DNA from: Pontederia crassipes
Taxonomy: Eukaryota; Streptophyta; Magnoliopsida; Commelinales; Pontederiaceae
Assembly: GCA_030549335.1 (NCBI GenBank)
Contig: CM060191.1
Span: 57,795,947-57,859,946, forward strand
DNA: 64,000 nt
Direction of reading: 5' to 3'
The position numbers and the translations under genes are program-made. The notes beneath the pieces are model-generated. The model was not told the DNA's origin. It saw only the letters and a list, made by a program, of their open reading frames with translations, and did no database searches. Shown in pieces: positions 1 to 12,437 of the stretch. Position 1 is the stretch's first letter. Every line of letters begins with the position of its first letter.

Positions 1-667
1 CCCACGCATCAAAGCTTGTGTTGAAATGCAACTCTCTTCCCCCTTGAAGCATGCCACTTGGATCTCCCTCCCAACCGATGACAGGTACCTTCACTAGGTA
101 ACTTATGAAAACTTACCTACTTTCTGCTACCGTTGTGGCTTTGTTAGACACGGACTTGAGGTGTGCCAAGCGACTCGAGATGCCTCTTATGGTCTTGCTC
201 TTTGGCCCATGGTTGTGTGCTCAGTCGCCTAGGAAGTCATTTCGCCTGCCTGGTGTCTTCAACTATCTGTAGGCGCCAGGCTCTATTCGGCACTTGCCCG
301 ATTACGGATGCCACAGCGTCGCTGACCTAGTGTTGCTCGACTGGCTTCTCGACCGGTTCGCCAGCGCCCTCATGAACGTGCACTGATGCTCACCACGTGG
401 CTCGTAGCATCGGGCCGACCATTTTGATTGCGCCTGAGGACTCACTCTCTTCTAACAAGTCATCAATCCTCGCCTCCCCTTTGCTATGGTCGGATGTGCG
501 CCAGGTGGATGCATGTGATGTGCTCGAAAGAAACCCCGTTGTGTTTACTGTCTCGGGACAACGCGCCTCACGTTCATGATGTTACATCACCTCGGTTTCT
601 CCTTCAAGATCTACAACATCCAGATGGTCCACCTGTGTTGCTTCTGAATCCTTCTCCTTCGCGTTTA
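1..667 (+). mobile_element. L1-type LINE (L1-A), ORF1 part, broken
   Basis: Degenerate ORF1 of a plant L1 retrotransposon. Near 105-175 a translated stretch reads roughly YENLPTFCYRCGFVRHG, the CCHC-type zinc knuckle found in plant LINE ORF1 proteins after a DUF4283-like region. The following sequence becomes Pro/Ser rich. The reading frame ending in PVLLLNPSPSRL at 667 continues in frame at 2820, after the solo LTR, so both parts belong to one element. It has several stops. The 5' end lies outside the window. Confidence 0.75.
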
Positions 668-2814
668 TGATGCATGCATTTTACAAAATTTAATTTTTTT
701 TATTTATATTTATTGTCTTAATTTTCTCATGGCATGCATCAATTTTGTTTCATTTATTACAATTATTTTCTTGAACTCTCCAACTACCTAGATGTGCGTG
801 ATTTTACAGGAGTATCTCTAAATTTGGTGGAAATTGTCAAAGAAAATTACCCAAAGAGAAAAGAATGAAGAAATCAATTTTAGAAGTAGAAAACAGGCTG
901 TTTCACGGGTCGTGATGGGTATATAACGCCCCTTCAGATATTGCTCACGGCCCGCAAGTCTTTGCTCATGGCCCTCACAGAAAGGATAGCAGACGCCCTC
1001 ATATTCACAACCGGCCGTAAGTTTGGTTTAACGCTTCTCCAACTTGACGACACGGACCATTAGGGACAATTCACAGATCTTACATAGAGACACTCATCCC
1101 TCATGAAATTGTTACGGGTCATCATGGAGTCTTCACGCTACAAATAGAAACGTTATTTAATCGAAGACATATCTCATGACAAGCCGTAATACATCTATAA
1201 TAGGTCTCACAGATTGAAGAGCTAAACTGAAGAAGAATCTAACGGGTCATCATCTGAAATTACGATTCACAGCAGAGCTCGATCTATTGGTCACCGACCG
1301 TAACATTTGTTTAACGGTTCACACAGAATCGGATGAAAATCGAGCATATTTTATGAGACGTAATGGATCCATTACGACACATATAGAAGGGTGTAAACTC
1401 TTGCCAAAAATATTACGGGTCGTAAGAAGTATCTAACGACCTGTTACGTCAGCTATCGTGATTTACACCCGCAAAAGAACAAGTCGAAATCATTATGAGT
1501 CGTAACACAGAGATCGCGGATCTAACTTACGTATTGTAATATGATAATTACGACACATATAGAAGCTGAACGCAGAGTTTTTCGAGTTATGGACCGTTAC
1601 ATTTTTGTTAGGGTCGTAACATATATGTGAAAACTTTGAATCGAACTTGAAATAGCCCGTGAAGATGCCAGGGCAGGTGTCCATCCTTCTAGAAGACTTG
1701 TTTGATGATAAGAGCTCTGAATTGAAGATAAATCATGAGACTTTTGAGTCTAAGAGGAGTTTAAGCTATAGATTATTCTTTGGATAAATTTTGGACTCTC
1801 AATTTATCAAAACTCATCGGAAACATTGGAGCTATAAGTAGAAGACAAGACGTGAAAATTTGTGTTTGAGCCCTGGGAAACCGTGCCCTATTGTAGAGAA
1901 GAAGATTTGAAGTTAGAAGGTCACTAAAGGAGAAGGATTGCACAGTAACTCGTCGGTCAGTGCTGCACGATTGTCCAAAGGTCTTGGAGGCTACAAACCT
2001 CTCTTTCTCCATATACTTGGATGCTCTTTTACCTTATTTTTCATAGTCCAATAGTTCTGTAATAGAGATTTTATATTTGCTTTAGAAAGATAGATTGTTT
2101 GGACCTCGTCCTCATTCAAGTTAATATATTTAGTCAATTTCTTTTGATTATATATGTTAAGTTTAATGCTTTTTTATGAGTAAAGTGATTTTTGAAATTA
2201 GATCACAAACCCTTACAAGGAGTGATTAATTCCAGAAGTCATTATTCTTCTGATAATTGATCTTTTAGTTAAAACATATATAACACATACTCAATAATTC
2301 ATCGTGTATGCTGAATATTGTGCAGATTAATATTCTGTCCAGAAGTATGGGTGAATAATAGTTAGGAGTTACATTTTCTGGCATCATGATTCTCTGTAAA
2401 ATTAGTAATCAACTTGTCGTACACGATTGTTGACCTTATTTGAAATTAGGATAGTTTGATTTGCTCGTCTAGAGAAGTCAATATTTTAGGTGCTCTTAAT
2501 TCGTCTCCAGATTCGACCCGTGTATTTCTATCATGATTCGATTAGTTCAGAGGCTCATATATATCTAACTTCAATTTAATCATCCATAATTTCCAGAGAT
2601 CATCACCACTTTATCTTTACACATCAATTATCTATTTTTTGTAATTTTTATATTTTTGTTTTCTCACCACAAAATCATTTTCTTCTCCTAATAGATTATT
2701 GAGATAGATTAATTCAACTAGTTCCTCATGGGATCGACAACTCTACTTTACTCTATTACTTGATATGACTAGTGCACTTACTAGCTACTGCATTATTACA
2801 TATTTTTCGCATCA
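668..2814. mobile_element. Solo LTR (2,147 bp) with 5-bp target duplication
   Basis: The block starts TGATGC and ends GCATCA, the short terminal inverted repeat typical of an LTR. It is flanked on both sides by GTTTA (663-667 and 2815-2819), a 5-bp target-site duplication. No gag-pol lies inside, so it is a solo LTR left by LTR-LTR recombination. Removing it with one copy of the duplication rejoins the L1 ORF1 frame. The 900-1640 part holds many diverged copies of a motif like ACGGGTCGTAA. Ty3/gypsy origin is likely from size and composition but not proven. Confidence 0.88.
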
Positions 2815-5800
2815 GTTTACTACCATCCCCTTCTTGCCCCCCTCTCCACTCTCACCTTTATTCTGATTCGTTTATCCCGAACACTTCGGTCCCCCCCCCC
2901 CCCCCCCCCCCCGCTCTCTTCCATCATCCACCTCCAGACATCCCTCTCTCCCCCACCCTGCTCGGGGAACCACCGGTGTCCCCCACCCCCACCCTCTGGG
3001 CCCCTAGCCAATCTCACGGCCGAGAGACCTATGTCTCCCTTTGGCCTCTTCTCCACTTGTGGCCCTCTCTACTTCTTCCAATTTAGTTCGCAGCCGGAGG
3101 GCCTATGATCCCTCTCTTATGGCCCCTCATGTTCTTTCTATTTCCTCTAATCCTGTTGCAGATCATGCGAAGCTGGCAGTGTGTGCAACGAAATGCCTAG
3201 TGGGGACCCAAGATGCGACGATCTCGCTTGGTGACTCCTCAACGGAGGAATTGGACGACCTTGACTTGGCCCCCCCCCCCCACCCACTCACAAAAGAATA
3301 GAGAAGAAGAAGACCAGACTAATGCGATCGCTTGCGCCCACCTCGTCCCTCCGTCCCCGACCCGTGGTGGCTAGCGGTCACGGCAAAGGTAAGAAGAAAG
3401 CGTCCCCGTATGTTGATGACTCATCTCTCTCATTGTCTGTGCAGGCATGGTTAGAGTCAGCCAAACATACATCAACATGAAGATTCTCGCTTGGAATTGT
3501 CGGGGTGCGTTCCGTTCCAAAGTTAGGGATAGACCTAGGAATTGAATTTAAGTTCATGGCCCAAACTTTGTAATTTTATTAGAAAGCCATGCTGAATTTG
3601 TAAATGTTAAACAAGTGATTTGCCAGTTTAGTCCCTCTTGGAACGATGTCTTTTGTGACAGATCAGGCTTATAGAAAGGTATTATCTTGACTTGGAATGA
3701 TCAAGATACACAGGTTACTCCTCTCCTTACCTCTGATCATATCTTGCATGCTGTAGTTTCTTTTGATGGTTTTTGTTTTGTGTTGTCGTGTGTTTATTCT
3801 AGTCATCTTTCTACGGATAGGAACTTATTATGGAGCATGCTTAACAATATTAGGTCATTAGATTTTCCTTGGGCCTTCATCGAAGATTTTAACTGTTTAC
3901 TTTCTGCTTAGGACAAGAAGGGGGTAGGTGACTAGGTGTTTTAACAAATCGGTTAGAGCCCTCCATAACTTCATTGATAATCATGGCATGTTCAATATTA
4001 ACCTTTCTGGTAACCCTTACACATGGTGCAATAATAGGTCTAGTTTAGCTAGAATCTTATGTCGACTTGATGTTAATCACTTTTTGTTAGATACTTTTCT
4101 TGGCCTAGACCTCGTCGCTCTCCCTCGATATGCATCTGATCATGCGCCTATCCTATTCACTTTTGACAATAAACCCCTTGGCCTCGTAGTTTCAAATATA
4201 AACATTTTTTTATTCTGTATTGGCCCGAGAGATTGTGCGCAAACACTGGACCTTTCCTTCCCCAAACTTCTCTATTCCTGCCGCCCTCAAGTCTATCCAG
4301 TGGGTAATCCAGCGTTGGAATCGGGACGTCCTGGGCCGGCTTGAGGTTCATGTTGACGAGGCTTTGGCCCGCATCATGCACCTTGAACTGCTTGACTCCC
4401 GCTCCACACTTATTGTGGATGGCCTCGCCGAGCTACAATTTGCCTATCACCTACATGCTGCTCTTCTTCGTCAAATAAGTATTAAGTGGTGGAGCAAATT
4501 TAGAGTGTCCTGGCTTCACCACGGTGAACAAAACATCAAATTTTTTTCACCTACAAACTACCATTCACCGTAAATAAAATTCCATCCAGCGTATTCAAAT
4601 TGATTTTGGTACCTTCACTTAGAATCCCACCCTTATCCAGCAATAGTTCACCAACCATTACAAAACTTAGTGGGAGCCTTCTCCTTATCCGGACATCTCA
4701 ATTGAGTACTAGCCTCCTCTTCTAGCCCTCGAGCCCTCACATGCTGCCTTCCTCTTCTGTCCTATTGCCCATAATGAAATCCGTGAGGTTGTCTGGAATA
4801 TGCCTCCAAGAAAAGCCTCTGGATCAAATGGTTTCACCTCTGAGTTTTATTGGGAGTATTGGGACGTTGTTGGGCCTAAGATTACCTCTTCTATTCTGAA
4901 TTTCTTTAACCACCTCTCCATGCCTTTAGACTAGAAACAAACTGCTCTCATATTCATCCCTAAAATGAAGTCACCCTCCTATGTAAAAGATTACTGACAC
5001 ATCTCCCTATGCAACACACTATAAACAATTGTCTCCAAAATTTTAGTTAATTGTTTTCGCCCTTCATTTGGGGATCATTGATAGGATGCAATTTGCCTTC
5101 ATCACAAGTAGGAATACTCAAGATAACATTCTCATTGCTCAGGAATTGATCGACTCATTCACTTGATTCCGGACGTCGAAAGTTCATGCTCATAAAAGTT
5201 GACATGGATAAGGCTTTTGATCGTGTCTCCTAGCCTATGATTACCCGTATTCTCGAGCTTATGAATTATCCTTCGCTCTTTTTTAACTGAATCGACCTTT
5301 ATATCTGCACTCCCTCTTTCTCTTGTGTCATCAATGGTCAACATTCCCAATATTTCTCTACCTACAGGGGTATTTGGTAGGGAGACCCTCTCTCGCCTTT
5401 TCTTTTTATCACTGTGTTGCAAGTCTTCTCAACTCTAATGAATCACGCTATCTCCGAAGGTAACATATATCCCTTTCCAACTCAACTCATTCTCATTATG
5501 CCACCTCCTCTATGCTGACGACCTTGGTTTGCATCCATGCTACTAAGTCCAACAGCTTCTACAAGTATCTTACGGAAAGGATCAACCCCATCAAGTCAGC
5601 TATCTATTTGCCTGAGCGCATGTCCTCTCGCCGCATGTAGCAACTCTCCTCTTATCTCGGCATCACCGTAACTACCCTTTCCAATATCTTGAGGCTCCGA
5701 TCTCATATAAGTTTATTAATTCCAAAGACCAAAAATTTATTCTAAATTGTATCTCCCCACGGCTTTCTAATTGGAGGCACCTCCTGCTTAATCAAGTTGG

Positions 5801-6560
5801 CGCACCACCCTTATCAAATTCACCTTGGCTTCCATGCCCACCTACTATGTGGGTTCAACTTACCTTTCGGTAGGCACCCTTGAGTCACTTGAAAAACTAT
5901 CGCGTTCATTTCTTTGGGACCCCTCTAGCAATCGTCGGGACTCCCATCTTATTCGATGATCAATTACCATGAGATGCTGGAGGTTTGGCAATACATGGTT
6001 ATAAACTCATTCGTTGCTCTTTGATTGCTCGTCGGATCCTTAGTCTCTTAAACTGTGTCAATTCACCATGGAATAACCTCATCTTTGCTAAGTATCCCTC
6101 GTTTAGTTTATGGGACCCACAACCTCATTCTGGTAATGCTTGGTCATGACGCTTCATTTTGGAATCTATCCTGACCTCCGCATGGGTTTTATGAAAAATA
6201 TTGACTTCAGGACTACCACTTATGTCCTCTTCGACCCTTGGATCTCTCCTATCCCTTTGTCTCGCCTCCCAACATACCCAAATATAGACGTTGACTCTGC
6301 TTATGGGACTCTGTTTCCCAAGGATTTACACACATCTACACTAGGATGAATTCATAGCTCCTTGTTCGCATAATTACCTCATAACATCCCTATCCTTGAC
6401 ATCTTCGTGGTGTTATTGTGGACATCCGCAACTACTTGCGCAACCTTGTTCCTACAAACATAGTCGGTGATGGACTTTTTTGCATCTTTCGGCCGCCAAC
6501 ATGGCGAGTATTTTTGAGATGATCGTCCTCCTTCGGGCGTTGCCCAAATTTTGTGTAATG
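2815..6560 (+). mobile_element. L1-type LINE (L1-A), ORF1 end and ORF2, broken
   Basis: This continues the L1 split by the solo LTR. 2820-3300 encodes a Pro-rich ORF1 tail with a C22 run (2891-2912) and a second C run near 3271-3281. ORF2 starts at ATG 3477 with MKILAWNCRGA, the usual start of the L1 endonuclease. Endonuclease C-terminal motifs (WCNNRSSLARILCRLD and LPRYASDHAPILF) lie near 4025-4165. Reverse transcriptase starts near 4800 (PPRKASGSNGFTSEFY) and a YADDLGL-like site lies near 5510-5530. Many stops and frameshifts make it inactive. The 3' end near 6560 is a judgement, as no clear poly(A) or target duplication was found. Confidence 0.8.
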
Positions 6561-7912
6561 ACTTATTAAACTTATCATAATGAGGCTCATTTTCTTAAAA
6601 AAATTAGCCAAAATGTTATGCAGAAAGTGGTATACAATTTGCATATATTCATATAACTGCATTATAAGAAAAATACGTAAACTGAGATTCATATACGGAA
6701 AATTAAATTTATTTTAAGGTGAACGTTGAGGTACAAATTACTTATTAAAAAAAAAAGCAAAACCGAGATATCATAAGGTTACTAAATGTCAAGGATTTGA
6801 ATTGAAAATATATAAGCGTATTCAAATTTTAGTTTTATGAACCGGTGATATGGGGTTCAACTCGGTAGTCGATTTTTCCTTTTTCTTGTTTTCGTAAAGA
6901 GTATATTACTATATCGTCTATGCCGTTGTTCGGTTTGAGATGTTTCCTTTCTCGGACTAGCTATCTTTTCTTGTATTAAATTTATAGGCATTTCAAAAAT
7001 CAAGCAATTGAAGTTATTATTTAATTGCATACTTTTTTATATAGTTATTATTTAAGTTTAGAATTGAAAAGTTAACTTATTGTTGTTTATGTTAACTTTA
7101 GTGTACTAAAATAGTTTTTAAAACACATAGTTAACATGAATTCAAGAATTAAGGAAATATTATTTATCCTTAATTACATTTTTTTGTTGACAAACAACAA
7201 TAACAAAATAGTATATTAGTTTCACAGGTCAGATAATTTTTGTATCTATTTTTTTATATTTTTAAAATTTACTGTATTTTTTACTTTATTCTTTTCGTTA
7301 ACTTATGTGAACTTTTCTATTACTTTTACTTATTAAGTTTTCCCTCCCTTCAATTTTTTGTATTCACATTTTGAATTTACTCGAGGAAGGGGTAACTTAA
7401 ACTTCTAAAAAGATAAAAAATTATAAAAAAAAGTTCACAGAAATTAATTAATGAAAGGAGTAAATTTAAATAAAAAAACCTCTATAGTTTATGTGATGTA
7501 TAAGAAAATAATCCAAAATTTTATTATAGAGTATATCGATTGATGTATCATAATAGATATATAGTACATTTCATGTCTGATGATAACAATAGTCAATAGT
7601 AATAGTTTGGATTGTAATAAGTTGAGATAAATTTTATCACAGATTTTTTTAAATAAATATATTTTATCACAGATTGTAATAAGTTGGGATGTTAGACATG
7701 GGGCATGAACTGGCCATATTGTTCAGTTGCTTTCGGTAGGTACGCGGTTTTGACTGCACCAACAGCCGCCAGGTGGAGTAGCAGAGAAGAAAAATTATTT
7801 GACAATTTGCACACGTGACGTACAAGTGCACAACTAACCCAAAAAAATGATGGGAACGAATAAACAAATACTTTAAAAATTACATCTCCCACCTAAAAAC
7901 AGTAATGTGATG
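6561..7912. other. AT-rich intergenic DNA, nothing recognised
   Basis: Strongly AT-rich with poly-A and poly-T runs. I see no open frame of note, RNA gene or clear repeat boundary. Confidence 0.6.
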
Positions 7913-8412
7913 CTATAATTAGGGGCGCAAGCAAAAAATCGAAAACTTAAAAAATCACTCGATCCGATATAAAATTTTTAGGTTTTTTTTTCATTCAAAA
8001 AAATCTAGGCAATTTTTTAAAAAAACCACTCGTGGAGATCGATGAAGACTTACATGATTAAAAAATTATAATATATATCATATTATATTTTAAATATTTA
8101 TAATATATAAAATTATTCACTAACACATATTATTTATCCTATAACATGTATAAGAAATTAATATAAGTCATAAATAACACTATTATAATATATAACATGT
8201 GAATGTCGTTAATTTATGAAATAAAATATCTCTTTATATCATTTATATTATTTTATAAATGTAAAATGTATAAAATACAGGGCCCCAAAAAACCAATCGA
8301 AAAAAATTGATAAAGTTTTTTTTATTTTAAAAACCAAATCAAAATATATAGGATAATTTTTTTTTGTCGAAAAAATCCATCCGACCCGCACCGATTTCAC
8401 CCCTAATTATAG
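7913..8412. mobile_element. 500-bp MITE (TIR CTATAATTAGGGG)
   Basis: The block begins CTATAATTAGGGGCG and ends with the inverse (CACCCCTAATTATAG), giving a perfect 13-bp terminal inverted repeat followed by weaker similarity. The interior is AT-rich, non-coding, and has A/T runs at both ends. This fits a non-autonomous DNA transposon; an AGGGG terminus would suit a hAT-like family. I found no unambiguous target duplication, so the superfamily is open. Confidence 0.65.
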
Positions 8413-11400
8413 TGTATATTTATTTAGCTATAAAGTAAATGCATTTAGGTTAGTTCAATTTAACATTTACTTTTAAAAAATATTATGATACTAAAGTAAG
8501 ATACGAAAACGCCCTAAGGTGGTTTTTTTTCTTTTTTCTTTAAAAATTATTTTTATTGTGGTTTTTTAAAAATTTTAAAAATTAAATTAAAAAAAATGAG
8601 GTGATTTATTTTATCCGAAGATCAATTTGACCTGGACTATTTTTAAAATCATTATTGTAAACTACAAAAATTATCGGTTTATATTTTGTCCATTTTGAAT
8701 TTTTTTTATAAAAATAAATTATTGCAAAGAAAAAAAATCGCACTAGTGATCTTTCAAATGAAGAGTGAATTTTTCGTCTTCTCCCGATGAGTGAATGCAG
8801 CTGTAAGTATTTCCATTTAAGCACGACATTGTGTCATAATATGAAATATCACTATTTAATTATGATATGAATATATATATATATATATATATATATAGTC
8901 GTCGGAACGCAATCTCAACTATAACTGAACGACTTATATTATAAAGTTTTAATTGTTAAATTCATATGACAAATGACTGCTTTACTGGTAGTCATTTAAA
9001 CTTTAGTTATCAAGTCACATACAAATACAAAAAAGTTGGCATCATATGAATTATAAAAGTCTCAAGACTGTGAGCCAAAAATGTAGCCCCATCTGGTAGT
9101 TGATGTCAAACATTATGATGTACTCTTACATCTAATATGGTGTATAAAAATTATATTCATAATATTCTTCATGTATTATTTTCAAATGAGTGCTTCATTA
9201 TTCTCCTAATATCTTCATTATGACATTGGTTGTAATTTTATCAATTTTAGGATAATTTTGTAATATGAGTATAATAGGAGGGCGAATATTTTTTTCATTA
9301 AAAAATGCTATGTCTCTTTTTATTTCTAAAGAAAAACGTGTCCAATAACAGATAGAGAATCAGAAAAGTGCATGTTGCCTGATTTTTTTTTCCTTGGGTG
9401 ACAATTCATCGACAAGACTAATTCAATGTTTGAGACGGAAGCGAAAAAGAAAAGTTGTCAATATAACGATTTTAAGAATTGATCCCAGAACTATTAATAC
9501 TCATCAAATCACTTAAGATATCAATTGCGCCAACCAACATTTATGACAGAATGGTCATTCGAATAAATTGCTTTGCTCTAAATATGTAAACAAACTGATC
9601 CAACACTAATTGTTTGATTGTGTATTGTATAATAACGCTAATTATTATTTGGATCTGATGGGAACTTCGTATTTTTACTCGCCCAAAGGCCAAAAGTTGT
9701 TTTTATTTTTTAATCAATTACACGCCTTCCATTACCATACCATATAATAAGTGGGCACCTAGTATGGAACACGTCAGGGATCACGATCGTCGATCAACAT
9801 GGATATCTCTCTTTCCATCTCAAGCTAAAACAAATATTTATCTCTGTCTACGTATTAATTACATTAATAAAGTCCAATTCAACACTGTCGACCATGTGCC
9901 GTATATATTATCTTGGAAGCTATGCACATTTTTTTAATAATCGATGAATACAGAATTATTAATTGTTAAAGATACAATTCAATATATTTCAATTCATGAC
10001 GAGAAAGTAAACTATAAAAAAAAAAATAGGAGTCAATGTTTAGGCTATATGGATCCGAGTCCGTGACGTATAATATTTATTTCCTAATATTCTACGTAAA
10101 ATATTCAATGTAGTGTACTGTACACATGCGTATACACATTGGTGTGCGACTTTTAAACTGAATTATATATCTCCTAAGAAACCAAAAACTTTTACATAAA
10201 TTTTCCACACACGTAGGTTTTAGGTGATAGTAGCCATCCACATATTTCTTTCTGCGACAACACGGCTATAAATGCAACATTAAAAAGGTCACGAGGTCAC
10301 AAAATTCATAAGCGATTGCAGCAATTGATTTGGACTTGGGAACCAAATTGTTTACCGTATTCATCAACACACACTTACACCACTTCACTTCCACTAGAAA
10401 GCGGGGTGAGAGTTTAATACGCAACACACATTTATTTGACTGAAATAAAAAAAAGAAAACAAAATTTTACTGTCTTTTAAACTTTTATTTTTTTTTATAT
10501 ATTTATCACTATCATGTATATTGAGCTCAATCACTGCTACTGACGTAGGACTTACTTTTATGTTGTAATTTTATAATGCACGCATAAATGGATTTGACCT
10601 ATTGCAAAACTGAAATTTCGCCATAATTGGCTTATTTGTGGTGCACGCTCATTACCCTTATATAAATAATACACACCTAGGGGTATATATATATATATTA
10701 TCACATAGGTTCGTAGTTATAGACTTATAGATTTTGCAAAGGCTCAAAAAGAAATTTTCTTGCGATTAATAATGAACGGCGTGAATTTATTAATAATGAA
10801 CTAGTTCGCATCCTTGCCACACATATTGTCAACCCCATAGATGGTTTATTATAAATTATTAACAAGTTTATTATCGATATGAGTATTTGAAATGCACCCA
10901 GTTTAACAAATATCCGTAACATTATAATTTTAATAAAATGAAAATATTAATGTCATGCACTATTTATTTTATTAACATCGTGCGAAGTATCATTCCCACT
11001 TCAATTCCTAAGTCTGCCATTGTGCTAAAACTTAAGTAGATTTTTTTTTTTGCATATTAATTATGTATATATGCACGTTATAATCATTTATCTGGATGAT
11101 TCAATGCAATATCGTAATTATAAAAGTTTAGTAATTAGGGTCAAAAATTGAGAATTGTGTGGACCAAAGCGGATTCACACGTATAGTCTACTGTTGATTT
11201 GCATAATTATAAATTCATTCTAAAAAATATTTATTAAGAATTGTCATTCATCTATGAATCAATGACATATCCACGAATTCTGTAAAGAAAAATTCACGTA
11301 TTCTTTAAAAATTCATAAAAAAATAATACATTCAGCCATCTTGTATTCACATATTCTTTAAATTCATAAGAAAGCGGATAATACATTCAATAAATTCATT

Positions 11401-11880
11401 AATTAATGAGTTGGATATACGAGATGTTTAAACTTTGTGTTCTTCATTTTAAGACGGGCTAATCAACTTAATCTAATAAAAATTACAAAAATATTGCTTT
11501 AATTCTGTAAAGAAAAATGAGATATAATGTTATATTTTACAATGGCTCTATTTAAATTGAGGTTAGAGGAAGATAAGAAGGGAAAGAGAAGGGCGATTTT
11601 TTCCCCAGATAGAGAAATGGATGGAAATAAAGAAGATATTCTCTTTGATTTCCTTCCATCTATATTATATTTTATTCAATCCAATATCGTAATCTTTTTT
11701 CAATTATTTCTCTTAATTCCTTTCTCTTTTTTTTTCTCCTTTCTCCCTTTCCTTTCATTTTCTTTCCTTCAATCCTTCTCATTAATAATTCGTTATCCAA
11801 AAAGGTCTCTAAAATACAAATACACTACATCACAGATCCCCCGTAATTTCGCTGATAATATAAAATAGATATGAACAAAG
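8413..11880. other. AT-rich intergenic DNA upstream of the PP2C gene
   Basis: Non-coding, with many A/T runs and a dinucleotide array (listed separately). 11527-11820 is purine-rich then pyrimidine-rich, with partial self-complementarity, and may be a worn foldback element. No gene is supported. Confidence 0.5.
8871..8897. repeat. (AT)n microsatellite
   Basis: About 13 perfect AT dinucleotides. Confidence 0.95.
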
Positions 11881-11959
11881 TGTTATGGCACCACCTTTGC
11901 CATGTCAGCGCCAGCGCATTCCATTCATCACAAAAGGCACATGAGTTGTAAGTGTTTGC

Positions 11960-12437
11960 GTCTGCATAGGAGAGGGAGAGGGGGGGGGGGAGGGGGAGAG
12001 AGAGAGAGAGATCAGGAGAGAGGAAGTTGCTGCGGTGTTGGTGTGCCGCTGCTGCACCGCAGGGGTGAGCGAGTCGTTCAATTTTCCTTAATTTTGCCTA
12101 TTAAAGTGTCATTCTCTCAAGACGACTCTCCCAGTCCTTCAGCACGACACCGCGCATCCCGCACTCATTCTCTCTCCAACCTCCCCTGCGTCTTTCCGTA
12201 ACGCGTTATCTACGCGAACTTTTCTTCCTGTACGTTTTTTCCAAAGCGTTAAACGCCCTCTTCGTTCGGTTCCTCTTTGTCCCTTGCACTCTCCACTTTC
12301 TCTTCTTCGCCCACTTTTCCCCATTATCTGCCCACCTTTCTCCAGCCCGTTGGTTGCGGAGAGCTCTAGAGGCCGAGGCGAGATAGGGGACGAGGGAAAG
12401 ATCGAAGCTTTGCACGATCTGTGGGCGGTTGTTGACG
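11960..12437 (+). promoter_or_regulatory. PP2C 5' leader with G/GA-rich tract
   Basis: A G-run and (GA)n tract at about 11967-12016, followed by CT-rich DNA, precede the PP2C start codon. GA/CT repeats are frequent in plant core promoters and 5' leaders. I see no convincing TATA box here, so the transcription start is not fixed. GC content rises sharply at about 12040, marking entry into the gene. Confidence 0.4.

Noticed and set aside
2772-3086. Proline-rich plus-strand open frame as a host gene
   Set aside because: It continues the L1-A ORF1 frame across the solo LTR and includes a C22 slippage tract.
7913-8412. Target duplication for the 500-bp MITE
   Set aside because: Flanking bases give only short, ambiguous matches, so none is claimed.
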